Positions 7,615 to 14,773 of a stretch of 22,663 nt of DNA are shown piece after piece. Location of the stretch: assembly GCA_045126355.1 (NCBI GenBank), contig JBGVOE010000110.1, positions 1 to 22,663 of the forward strand. Direction: 5' to 3'. Made by a program: the position numbers and the translations under genes. Source of the stretch: CAZSIA01 sp045126355 (lineage in GTDB: Bacteria > Bacillota_I > Bacilli_A > Acholeplasmatales > Anaeroplasmataceae). Below the pieces are notes generated by a model that saw only the letters and a program-made list of their open reading frames with translations, did no database searches and was not told the origin of the DNA. Each line of letters starts with the position of its first letter. Positions within the stretch are counted from its first letter, which is position 1.

Positions 7615-8448
7615 ATGGCTGATTGGAGATTAATAAAAAAGATAGATGCCCATATTCACATCATTCCAGATGTAGTACATAAAGCGAACCCTGATGCTGA
7701 AGATGAATGGGTTTATGCAGATCAAACTAAATATTTAAAATTAATGGAAAAATATAATATTGAACAAGCTATCATAATGCCACTTAATGATCCGTATTTA
7801 ATGTCTATGGAATTTACTGTTGATGCAGTTAATAAAAATTTAAAAGAATTAGTAGATAAATATCCGAATAAGTTTTATGCAATGACTGACATTGATGTTA
7901 GCAATAATATCAAAGAATCAAAAACAAGCTTAATAAAAGCTATTGAAGAATATAAACTGAACGGATTAAAAATTCATCCTAATAATACTGGAATGAATGT
8001 TGATGATGAATATAATGTTGCTTTATTAGAAGAATTTAATAAATACAGATTACCTATTTTTATTCATTCATATCCAAATTCTAAAGGAGATTGTTCAGCA
8101 ACATATAGAGTTAAGTATTTAGTTAATAAATTTCCTAATATAAAGTTTATTATTTCTCATATGGGAGCTTATCAATATGAAGAATTGTTAGATACAAATT
8201 GTTATGTTGATATATCTGCTATATTACCTGACTATGTTAATAAACTAGGAATAAAAGAAACAAATAAAATATTAAGAAAATTTGGCGTTGAAAGATTAAT
8301 ATTTGCTACTGATTATCCATCAAGCAGATGTTTAGCACCAGAAGAAATATATGATAGATATTTTGAAATTCTAAATCAAATGGATTTTACTTATGATGAA
8401 ATTAATATGATTGCATATGAGAATATTAATAAGATACTTAAAAATTAG
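7615..8448 (+). CDS. amidohydrolase (Amidohydro_2-type metal-dependent hydrolase), 277 aa
   Basis: The protein shows the ordered metal and active-site pattern of TIM-barrel amidohydrolases: H13-x-H15 after strand 1, K119-x-H121 (GLKIHP), H151 (IFIHSYP), H182 (IISHMG) and D233 (FATDYP). These residues bind a divalent metal and activate water, or support decarboxylation in the ACMSD-like branch. Length is typical and the enzyme should be cytosolic. The substrate cannot be read from sequence. The start lies 4 nt after the ABC-F stop with only a weak GGTGA before it, so it is probably translated by coupling and made together with the ABC-F protein. Whether the two act in one process, such as drug modification plus ribosome protection, is unproven. 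Confidence 0.85.
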   Translation: MADWRLIKKIDAHIHIIPDVVHKANPDAEDEWVYADQTKYLKLMEKYNIEQAIIMPLNDPYLMSMEFTVDAVNKNLKELVDKYPNKFYAMTDIDVSNNIKESKTSLIKAIEEYKLNGLKIHPNNTGMNVDDEYNVALLEEFNKYRLPIFIHSYPNSKGDCSATYRVKYLVNKFPNIKFIISHMGAYQYEELLDTNCYVDISAILPDYVNKLGIKETNKILRKFGVERLIFATDYPSSRCLAPEEIYDRYFEILNQMDFTYDEINMIAYENINKILKN

Positions 8449-8532
8449 TTTTCAATACATATTTTAATTTATTTCTAATATTACTAGAATAAGTTCAACT
8501 TTCTAGTTATACTCTAATTATTTGAAATATAG

Positions 8533-8573
8533 TATAATTTGATTGTAGCTACAAATGACAAATAATTGGAGGT
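8533..8573 (+). promoter_or_regulatory. -10 box and ribosome binding site of the soluble XRE gene
   Basis: TATAAT at 8533-8538 is followed by GGAGGT at 8568-8573, 7 nt before the ATG at 8581. No -35 box at 17 nt is evident. Upstream, ACTAGAA (8483-8489) and TTCTAGT (8501-8507) form a perfect inverted repeat without a T tract, possibly an operator or a weak end of the amidohydrolase transcript. Confidence 0.4.
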
Positions 8574-8580
8574 TTAACAC

Positions 8581-9081
8581 ATGAATGAAATAGGATTATA
8601 TATTAAAAAGTTAAGAAAAGAAAAAGGACTAACGCAGCAACAATTAGCTGATAAATTAAATGTATCATTTCAAGCTGTAAGTAAATGGGAAACAGGAGAA
8701 ACATTACCAGATACTGGATTGCTTTTAGATCTTTGCAATGAATTAGGTACTACTGCAGATGCATTATTAAATGGTGGAACAATAATAAATAAAAATCAAA
8801 AATTAATTAGAGTTGAAAAAATCATGGGTGGTTTTGCACATATTGCCGCATTAAAAGATGAATTTGGTGAAGATAGTCCATTCTATAAAGGAATCATGGA
8901 AGGTATAAGTTCTAAAATGAACTTTAATTTTGAAGAAACATTATATAATAATCCAGAAGTTTTATATACTGAAGTGGTTATAAATTATCTACAAAATGGA
9001 TATACAGTATGTATTGAAGAAGTTAAAACATGGATTAAAAATGAAAAGTATATTGAAGAAATTAAAAAGAGAATGAAATAA
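8581..9081 (+). CDS. soluble XRE-family regulator, 166 aa
   Basis: Residues 4-62 are an XRE/Cro HTH with the common VSFQAVSKWETGETLPD recognition region. Residues 75-166 form a helical C-terminal domain (for example EVLYTEVVINYLQNGYTV) that I have seen described only as part of clostridial-type regulators and cannot name. It has no membrane segment, unlike the other four XRE proteins here. GGAGGT supports the start. The final codons ATG-AAA-TAA (9073-9081) are the first bases of the 191-nt repeat, so the repeat supplies the stop codon; the C-terminus may once have been different. Its targets are unknown; an effect on the neighbouring ABC-F operon is possible but unsupported. Confidence 0.78.
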   Translation: MNEIGLYIKKLRKEKGLTQQQLADKLNVSFQAVSKWETGETLPDTGLLLDLCNELGTTADALLNGGTIINKNQKLIRVEKIMGGFAHIAALKDEFGEDSPFYKGIMEGISSKMNFNFEETLYNNPEVLYTEVVINYLQNGYTVCIEEVKTWIKNEKYIEEIKKRMK

Positions 9082-9263
9082 TTATTTTATCTAGTTATCA
9101 GATGGTTATTATGGTTATTGCGAACAGATAAAAGATTCATCTGTTAATTATGCAACTACCAAGGTGTTATTTTAGGTAATAGATGAGACAAAAATTGGTC
9201 ATCTGTTAATTATTATATAGTGACCAGCTTTCTCGATGTTAATTATTAAAGTATCCCACATGT
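9073..9263. repeat. 191-nt dispersed repeat, copy 1
   Basis: This segment matches 18734-18924 base for base without any gap. I counted 17 differences in 191 positions, about 91% identity, and the match ends abruptly on both sides. It is AT-rich, has stops in all frames I followed, and holds three variants of a GTTAATTAT motif (around 9142, 9204 and 9238). There are no terminal inverted repeats, no transposase gene and no obvious target duplication. CAGATGG (9099-9105) can pair with TCATCTG (9137-9143). Confidence 0.9.
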
Positions 9264-9554
9264 TGAGACTGTGTGTACACTTTCTTTAAAAGATGTCCAC
9301 AATAAAAAATAAGAAATTTAATTATTATAAATAATAATTAATAATTGTGGATATGTTGAACATAAAATGCTGCAAAAAAACATAAAATTTGAAATTTAAC
9401 GGTGTGCTGTGGATATGTACCAACCCAAAATTAATAGTAAATACAAAATAGCAATGTTCAAATGAATGTTGCTATTTTTATTTGCTCCACCAACTTTGCT
9501 ACTTTTTTGGTAGATAAAGTAGATGAATAAGCATTTAAAAATTTAGGTAAAATA
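9264..9554. other. non-coding stretch with short inverted and direct repeats
   Basis: No gene is seen here. TCCACAAT (9296-9303) and ATTGTGGA (9344-9351) are a perfect inverted repeat around a very AT-rich core. TGTGGATATGT occurs twice (9346-9356 and 9408-9418), and ACATAAAAT twice (9360-9368, 9380-9388). These could be remains of a mobile element end or weak DnaA-like boxes; neither is established. Confidence 0.4.
9445..9479. terminator. strong bidirectional-looking terminator
   Basis: A 15-bp stem (9445-9459 with 9464-9478, two G-T pairs) with a 4-nt loop has A-rich and T-rich arms, so it can work on either strand. It is nearly 370 nt after the XRE stop, so the transcript it ends would include the whole of repeat copy 1. 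Confidence 0.8.
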
Positions 9555-9596
9555 TTTACAAGTTCTTTACAATTCTTTACAGGTTTTTGATATATT
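9555..9596 (+). promoter_or_regulatory. PHO box and promoter of the Na/Pi cotransporter gene
   Basis: TTTACA occurs three times, at 9555-9560, 9566-9571 and 9576-9581, with steps of 11 and 10 bp. TATATT (9591-9596) follows as the likely -10. Tandem TTTACA-like hexamers about 11 bp apart are the classic binding site of PhoP/PhoB in Gram-positive bacteria. The last hexamer, its spacer and the 15-bp step to the -10 are the same as at the pst promoter. Confidence 0.85.
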
Positions 9597-9675
9597 TAAA
9601 TGTAAAAATTATGTAAAATATTTTTCGGATAAATATGGAAATATTTATATTAAATTGTATTTACATGGAGGATAT

Positions 9676-11319
9676 ATGGAAATTTTCGGACAAATTGTAA
9701 TGTTATTAGCTGGCTGTGGTGTTTTCATGTTAGGATTTAAGCTATTAAGCGAACATATGGAAAAGCTAGCTGGAAATGGGTTGAAATCATTCTTTAACAA
9801 AATTTCTAATAACAAACTTTTAGGATTGTTAATTGGTATGATGACAACAATAGTAATTCAATCATCATCCGTAACTACAGTAATGGTTGTAGGTTTTGTA
9901 AATTCAGGTATTATGAGTTTAATTCAAGCAACATCAGTTATTATTGGTGCTAATATTGGTACAACAATCACATCTTATTTAGCAGGGTTAAGTGCTGCAG
10001 GCGGAATTGCTAGTATTATAAATTATTTATGTTTAGCTTGTTTATTTGTTGGTGTATTTATTGAAATGTTTGCTAAAAATGATAATAAGAAATCATTAGG
10101 TTTAGTATTAACAGGATTAGGTGCGGTATTCTTAGGATTAGAAACAATGTCAGGATCCATGAGCTTTATGAGAGATGTTCCTGAAATTAATGCATTTATA
10201 GCAACATTAGATAATCCTTTCTTATTATTGTTTATAGGTATGGGTTTTACTGCAATTGTTCAATCTTCAAGTGCAGTTACATCAATTATAGTATTAATTG
10301 CTGCAAGTAATCCAAATGCATTCGGAGGAACTGGTAATGCAGTATATTTTCTAATTTTAGGTTCTAATATCGGAACATGTGTTACAGCAATGATTTCAAG
10401 TGTCGGTGCTTCAACTAATGCTAGAAGAGCTTCTTTAATCCATTTAATGTTTAACACATTTGGTGCAGTAATATTTGCAGTATTGTTATTAGTTTGGAAG
10501 AACTTCAGTTCTACATTGATAGAATCATGGATTACAAGTAAAGAATGGCAAGTATGTGCATTCCATACTATATTTAACTGTACATGTGCTTTAATCTTCT
10601 TACCATTATCTAAATATTTAGTTAAAGTTTCTACTATGATAATAAAATTCAAAAATGTAGAAGAAAAAGATTCTTCTGAATTAGTATATATGGATAAGAG
10701 ATTAGCAGTTGCATCAAATATTTCAGTTTCAATGTTAAAAAAAGATGTATTTAGAATGGGAGATATGGCAATGACTTGTTTACATACTGCATTTGATGCA
10801 TTTGTTAAACGAGACATTTCAATGATAAAAGAGATAGAATATCAAAGTGAGCAAATTTCTAAATTAGGTAAGAATATAACAGATGCATTAGTATTCGTAT
10901 CTTCTCATCAAAGCTCACTAGAGATTGAAAAACAAATAAATGATTTACATACAAATGTAGGAGATATAGTACGTATTGCTGAATTATCAGAAAATTTTGC
11001 AAAATATACTAAAAAAGAAGTAAATCAAGAATTATATTTCTCAGATGAAGTTATTGAAAAATTACAAAAAATGTGTAATTTATTGGACACTCAGTTTGAT
11101 TCAGTTAAGAGTCTAATATTAGATGAAAATTATGAAATTACTACTGATAAAATTGAAGAATTTGAAGAACAAGTAGATAATATGAGAAGAAGTTTAATTG
11201 CAGATCATATTGAAAGATTAAAACAAGGTAAATGTAAACCTGAAAATAATACAGTATTTATTAACTTAGTTTCTAATTTAGAACGTATTGGTGACCACAT
11301 TTATTACATAGCTCGTTAA
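9676..11319 (+). CDS. Na/Pi cotransporter family protein with PhoU-like C-terminal domain, 547 aa
   Basis: The protein has the paired inverted membrane halves of the Na/Pi cotransporter family. Half one carries QSSS at 62-65 with GANIGTT at 91-97; half two carries QSSS at 197-200 with GSNIGTC at 229-235. These motifs line the sodium and phosphate path. Residues from about 350 to 547 are helical and PhoU-like, ending in NLERIGDHIYYIAR, a typical PhoU metal-binding style motif. It should be a sodium-driven phosphate carrier in the membrane. I chose ATG 9676 (GGAGGA at 9667-9672); a TTG seven codons upstream at 9655 is also open but has no better site. The PHO box before it predicts induction under phosphate starvation together with pst. 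Confidence 0.88.
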   Translation: MEIFGQIVMLLAGCGVFMLGFKLLSEHMEKLAGNGLKSFFNKISNNKLLGLLIGMMTTIVIQSSSVTTVMVVGFVNSGIMSLIQATSVIIGANIGTTITSYLAGLSAAGGIASIINYLCLACLFVGVFIEMFAKNDNKKSLGLVLTGLGAVFLGLETMSGSMSFMRDVPEINAFIATLDNPFLLLFIGMGFTAIVQSSSAVTSIIVLIAASNPNAFGGTGNAVYFLILGSNIGTCVTAMISSVGASTNARRASLIHLMFNTFGAVIFAVLLLVWKNFSSTLIESWITSKEWQVCAFHTIFNCTCALIFLPLSKYLVKVSTMIIKFKNVEEKDSSELVYMDKRLAVASNISVSMLKKDVFRMGDMAMTCLHTAFDAFVKRDISMIKEIEYQSEQISKLGKNITDALVFVSSHQSSLEIEKQINDLHTNVGDIVRIAELSENFAKYTKKEVNQELYFSDEVIEKLQKMCNLLDTQFDSVKSLILDENYEITTDKIEEFEEQVDNMRRSLIADHIERLKQGKCKPENNTVFINLVSNLERIGDHIYYIAR

Positions 11320-11326
11320 TTTATTT

Positions 11327-11356
11327 GGAGAATTCATAGTTTTGAGTTCTCCTTTT
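11327..11356 (+). terminator. Rho-independent terminator after the Na/Pi gene
   Basis: GGAGAATTC (11327-11335) pairs with GAGTTCTCC (11344-11352), one T-G pair included, followed by TTTT. It separates the carrier gene from the pst promoter, whose first TTTACA begins 4 nt later. Confidence 0.8.
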
Positions 11357-11359
11357 AAA

Positions 11360-11412
11360 TTTACAACTTTTTTACAACACCTTTACAATTCTTTACAGGT
11401 TTAAGATATATT
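11360..11412 (+). promoter_or_regulatory. four-repeat PHO box and promoter of the pst-pho operon
   Basis: TTTACA occurs four times at 11360, 11371, 11382 and 11392 (steps 11, 11, 10 bp), the arrangement expected for two PhoP/PhoB dimers. TATATT at 11407-11412 is the likely -10, 15 bp from the start of the last hexamer. The 19 nt from the third hexamer to GGT after the fourth match the Na/Pi promoter. Confidence 0.9.
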
Positions 11413-11467
11413 CAAAATAATTAATTAGATAAAATATTGTCGAAAATAAATAAAGGAGAAATATTTT

Positions 11468-12403
11468 ATGAAAAAAATTATTAAATTAACAAGTTTATTA
11501 TTAATCGCATTATTAACACTAGTTGGATGTTCTAGTAAAGGATTTGATGAATCATCAGAAATCAAATTATATACTAGAGACACAACAAGTGGTACAAGAG
11601 ATGGATTCTTTACTGGAATTGGATTAAGTGAAGCTAAAGAAGATAATAGCCCATTAAAAGTAAATGGTTTAGGAACAGTTGAATCAAATGGAGATATGAT
11701 TAATTCTATTAAAAATGATATTTATGGTATTGGATATATCTCAATGTCTTCAGTAGAAACATCAGGTTTAAAAGCATTATCTTTTGAAGGGGTAGAACCT
11801 ACAGAAGAAAATGTATTAAATGGGACATATACATTAACAAGAAACTTTAATTATATAGTTAGAACAGAATTTGCATCAACAGAAAAAGAACAAATTATCG
11901 AAGCATTCTTAGCTTATTTATCTACTCAAGAAGGAAAAGCAACAATGCAATCAGAAGGTGGAATCTTAGAAGTTAAATCAACGGATCCAACATGGGAAAC
12001 AATCAAGGCTAATTACCCTATAACAACTAAAGATAATTCTAGTATTACAATTAACTTTGGTGGTTCAACTTCAGTATCTAAAATGGCAACAGCTTTAGCA
12101 AATGAATTTTCTAATCTATGTGGTAACGTAAAATTTTCACATGACTATCATGGTTCAAGTGATGCATACAAAAAAACTCAAGGTGCTGATAAAGATTCAA
12201 CAGGTTACTATGATATGGCATTTGCATCTCGTGATTTTAAACTAACAAGCTTTGAGGTGGCTAAAGAAGGTACTTACGGAAAATTATGTATAGATGCTAT
12301 TGTTGCAGTCGTAAATAAAGAAAATACATTATCAAATGTAACAAAAACTCAATTAGTAAATATGTATACTGGTGTAGTAAATAAATGGAATGAAGTAAAA
12401 TAA
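11468..12403 (+). CDS. pstS: phosphate-binding lipoprotein PstS with permuted halves, 311 aa
   Basis: PstS binds phosphate outside the membrane and hands it to PstCA. The signal peptide ends in lipobox L18-V-G-C21, and AAAGGAG supports the start. The order of conserved blocks is unusual. Residues 32-47 (KLYTRDTTSGTRDGFF), 85-93 (IYGIGYISM) and 103-131 (ALSFEGVEPTEEN to FNYIV) normally form the second half of PstS. Residues 197-203 (FGGSTSV), 250-256 (MAFASRD), 275-284 (IDAIVAVVNK) and 292-308 (TKTQLVNMYTGVVNKW) normally form the first half. The chain ends directly after NKWNEVK, just where an ordinary PstS continues into the R-x-x-x-SGTR block. Total length is close to an ordinary PstS, so all parts are present once: a circular permutation rather than a truncation. 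First gene of the operon; pstC begins 1 nt after its stop. Confidence 0.88.
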   Translation: MKKIIKLTSLLLIALLTLVGCSSKGFDESSEIKLYTRDTTSGTRDGFFTGIGLSEAKEDNSPLKVNGLGTVESNGDMINSIKNDIYGIGYISMSSVETSGLKALSFEGVEPTEENVLNGTYTLTRNFNYIVRTEFASTEKEQIIEAFLAYLSTQEGKATMQSEGGILEVKSTDPTWETIKANYPITTKDNSSITINFGGSTSVSKMATALANEFSNLCGNVKFSHDYHGSSDAYKKTQGADKDSTGYYDMAFASRDFKLTSFEVAKEGTYGKLCIDAIVAVVNKENTLSNVTKTQLVNMYTGVVNKWNEVK

Positions 12404-12404
12404 T

Positions 12405-13343
12405 ATGGAAAAAAACATAGTAAAAAAGTCTACATTAGCAAGAAAAATATATATAGATAAATTCTTTAAAGGCTTTTTTATGGGTGTTTGTATTCTATGT
12501 GCAGCTATCATTGTAATGATAGTTGCTTTTATCCTAGTTAAAGGAGTACAACCCTTCTTTAAAGAGTCCACAATAAATGGTGAAATTTATAAATTATCAG
12601 TTACAGAATTCTTGTTTGGAACTAAATGGAATTTTGCTCCTAACCATTTCGGTGCGGGCTATATTATTATCAACACAATATACATAACAATATTAGCTTT
12701 ATTAATTGCAGTACCAATTAGTGTATTAAGTGCATTATTTATAGTTAGAATTGCACCTAAGAAAATTGGTAAAGGACTACAATTAGTAATTGAATTATTA
12801 GCTAGTGTTCCGTCAATTATTTATGGTTTATTTGGCCAAGCATATTTAACTAAAATTGTAATGAATATAAGTAACATCTTTGGCATTCAAACATTAGGAG
12901 GTCAATCTGTTCTTACTACAGCATTAGTATTAGGAATGATGATATTCCCAACAATTACAATGGTATCAGTAAATGCCATTGCAGCTGTAAAAAAAGAACT
13001 AATACATGGCTCACTTGCATTAGGGGCTTCAACTACTCAAACAAATTTTAAAGTAGTTTTAAAAGGTGCAAAAAACGGAATATTTTCAGGAATTATTTTA
13101 GGTGTTGGTAGAGCATTAGGTGAAGCAACTGCTGTATCAAAAGTATGTGGTAATGCTCAAGTTGGTCCAACATTCTCACTTTTTGATACAACAAGTACAA
13201 TTACTACAACAATATTAAGTGGATTTAATGAAGCTAGTGGCATGGCATATGATGTCAAATTTTCACTTGGTGTAGTATTAATCTTAATAATTATCACAAC
13301 AAATCTAGCATTAAATTATGTTAAGAAAAAGGTAGGAAACTAA
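12405..13343 (+). CDS. pstC: phosphate ABC transporter permease PstC, 312 aa
   Basis: PstC is one of two channel subunits of the PstSCAB importer. Helices are visible at about 25-47, 85-115, 125-150, 168-192, 226-246 and 286-306. The permease (EAA-type) loop that docks on PstB is at about 202-240, GSLALGASTTQTNF to GRALGEATAV, matching the PstC pattern. The gap before helix 2 holds a modest outer loop (48-84). Start ATG is 1 nt after the pstS stop in the same TAATATG arrangement used before pstA, with no strong ribosome binding site, so translational coupling is likely. Length is normal. Confidence 0.92.
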   Translation: MEKNIVKKSTLARKIYIDKFFKGFFMGVCILCAAIIVMIVAFILVKGVQPFFKESTINGEIYKLSVTEFLFGTKWNFAPNHFGAGYIIINTIYITILALLIAVPISVLSALFIVRIAPKKIGKGLQLVIELLASVPSIIYGLFGQAYLTKIVMNISNIFGIQTLGGQSVLTTALVLGMMIFPTITMVSVNAIAAVKKELIHGSLALGASTTQTNFKVVLKGAKNGIFSGIILGVGRALGEATAVSKVCGNAQVGPTFSLFDTTSTITTTILSGFNEASGMAYDVKFSLGVVLILIIITTNLALNYVKKKVGN

Positions 13344-13344
13344 T

Positions 13345-14544
13345 ATGAGGAGTAGAAAAATTAAAGATATATTATTAAACTCTTTAACATATTTGTTTTC
13401 TAGTTTTGGAGTATTAATACTAGTTTTAATATTTGTTTTTATATTTTCTAATGGTGCTAAGTCTATATCATTTGATTTATTAAAAGGGGATTATTATAGC
13501 GAGTCTTACACATTAAAATACGACAAAATAAATGATCAAACATTTGAGTATGAACAAAAAGATAATGAATATTTCTCGAAAAAATGGGGTGTTGCATTTA
13601 AGGATTCGATAAATCTTGAAGGTGAAGAAGTTGCTATTATAAGTTATGTTGACAATCATTCACCATTAATAAATATGATTAATATGAGTAATAATCAATT
13701 TATTAGTGTAGAAGTAAATCAACAAATTACTAAAGCTATCCTAGTAGGTAATAATGATACAGTAGTTACAGTACTTGCAAAAGATAATGCAGAAAACGTT
13801 GCGAAAAAATTTGATAAAGCTATTTCTATTACAAATCTATCATTAGAAACTGATGGTGGTGGTATAAGAGGTTCATTAATCGCTACATTCATCTTAATAT
13901 TAATTACCTTAGCAATAGCTCTTCCTATAGGTATTTGTGCAGCTATATATTTAAGTGTTTATGCTAAAAAGAATAGATTAACTAATACTTTAGAATCGAT
14001 GATAGATATGACAGGTGGTGTACCGTCAATAATATTTGGTTTGGTTGGTGTTATTGTATTTATCCCAACTTTAAACAGTTTAATAAAAAGTGATGGAGTA
14101 TCATTAATGGCTGGTGCATTAACAATGTCAATTATGCTTCTTCCAGTAATTATTAAGACAACGAAAGAAGCAATTGATGTAATTCCTAAATCTTTATCAC
14201 AAGCGTCTTTAGCATTGGGTGCTACTCAAACTCAAACAACATTTAAAATAATACTTCCTAATGCTATACCAGGTATTTTAACATCTACCTTATTATGTAT
14301 AGGAAGAATAATAGGTGAGTCTGCAGCATTAATTTTTGTAGTAGGTTCTCAAGTATCTGATAGCGTATCAGTAAATAAAGGAGCTACAACACTTGCAACA
14401 CATATTTGGAATTTATTAGGTGGAGAAAACCCTAATTATGAACTTGCATGTTCGATATCAATTGTGATTTTGATGATGGTATTGTTGTTAAATATCATAG
14501 TTAAAATAATAGGAAAGAAGTTAAATAAATTTTCGGAGGCTTAA
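13345..14544 (+). CDS. pstA: phosphate ABC transporter permease PstA with a large outer insertion, 399 aa
   Basis: The second channel subunit. Helix 1 is at about 14-36; the usual core starts again at GGGIRGSLIATFILI (171-185) and includes GGVPSIIFGLVG (224-235) and the EAA-type loop at about 283-326 (SQASLALGATQTQTTF to GRIIGES). Between helix 1 and the core lie about 130 residues (42-170) that should face outward, against a few dozen in most PstA proteins, making this one about 100-120 residues longer than usual. The insert is mixed alpha/beta and acidic, and I do not recognise it. It may contact the permuted PstS (inference). Start ATG is 1 nt after the pstC stop. Confidence 0.9.
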   Translation: MRSRKIKDILLNSLTYLFSSFGVLILVLIFVFIFSNGAKSISFDLLKGDYYSESYTLKYDKINDQTFEYEQKDNEYFSKKWGVAFKDSINLEGEEVAIISYVDNHSPLINMINMSNNQFISVEVNQQITKAILVGNNDTVVTVLAKDNAENVAKKFDKAISITNLSLETDGGGIRGSLIATFILILITLAIALPIGICAAIYLSVYAKKNRLTNTLESMIDMTGGVPSIIFGLVGVIVFIPTLNSLIKSDGVSLMAGALTMSIMLLPVIIKTTKEAIDVIPKSLSQASLALGATQTQTTFKIILPNAIPGILTSTLLCIGRIIGESAALIFVVGSQVSDSVSVNKGATTLATHIWNLLGGENPNYELACSISIVILMMVLLLNIIVKIIGKKLNKFSEA

Positions 14545-14545
14545 A

Positions 14546-14770
14546 ATGAACGAATTAAAAAATATTAAAGAAAATAGAAATAAAAATATATTATATGCAA
14601 TTGGAATTTTAGTTTTATTTATTATAGCTCCATTTTGTTTATCAATGTTTTACCCAAATAATATTGTATTAATAATAAGTATATTATTACTTGGTTTTGG
14701 ACTTATAACAGAGGTTTCAACTTTATATAAAATAGATGAATACAATAAAGAATTAAAAAAACAGGAGTAA
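14546..14770 (+). CDS. small two-helix membrane protein inside the pst operon, 74 aa
   Basis: A 74-residue protein with a charged N-terminus (residues 1-13), helices at about 14-34 and 40-60, and a charged C-terminal tail ending in KELKKQE. A clear CGGAGG site (14534-14539) overlaps the end of pstA, the ATG is 1 nt after the pstA stop, and pstB begins 3 nt after its own stop, so it is a true part of the operon. I do not recognise the family. By position it could be an accessory or regulatory subunit of the transporter, but nothing in the sequence proves this. Confidence 0.72.
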   Translation: MNELKNIKENRNKNILYAIGILVLFIIAPFCLSMFYPNNIVLIISILLLGFGLITEVSTLYKIDEYNKELKKQE

Positions 14771-14773
14771 AAC

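Noticed and set aside
9073..9263. CRISPR array
   Set aside because: The internal GTTAATTAT motifs are short, irregularly spaced and few; there are no regular spacers and no cas genes.
10260..10817. 185-codon open frame on the minus strand
   Set aside because: It lies fully inside the well-supported Na/Pi carrier gene in antisense, with no ribosome binding site or recognisable motifs; it mirrors the codon bias of the real gene.
12380..12410. Frameshift splitting a longer, normal PstS
   Set aside because: Downstream of the pstS stop there is no second SGTRD half in any frame; pstC begins at once, and the N-terminal half already supplies these blocks.
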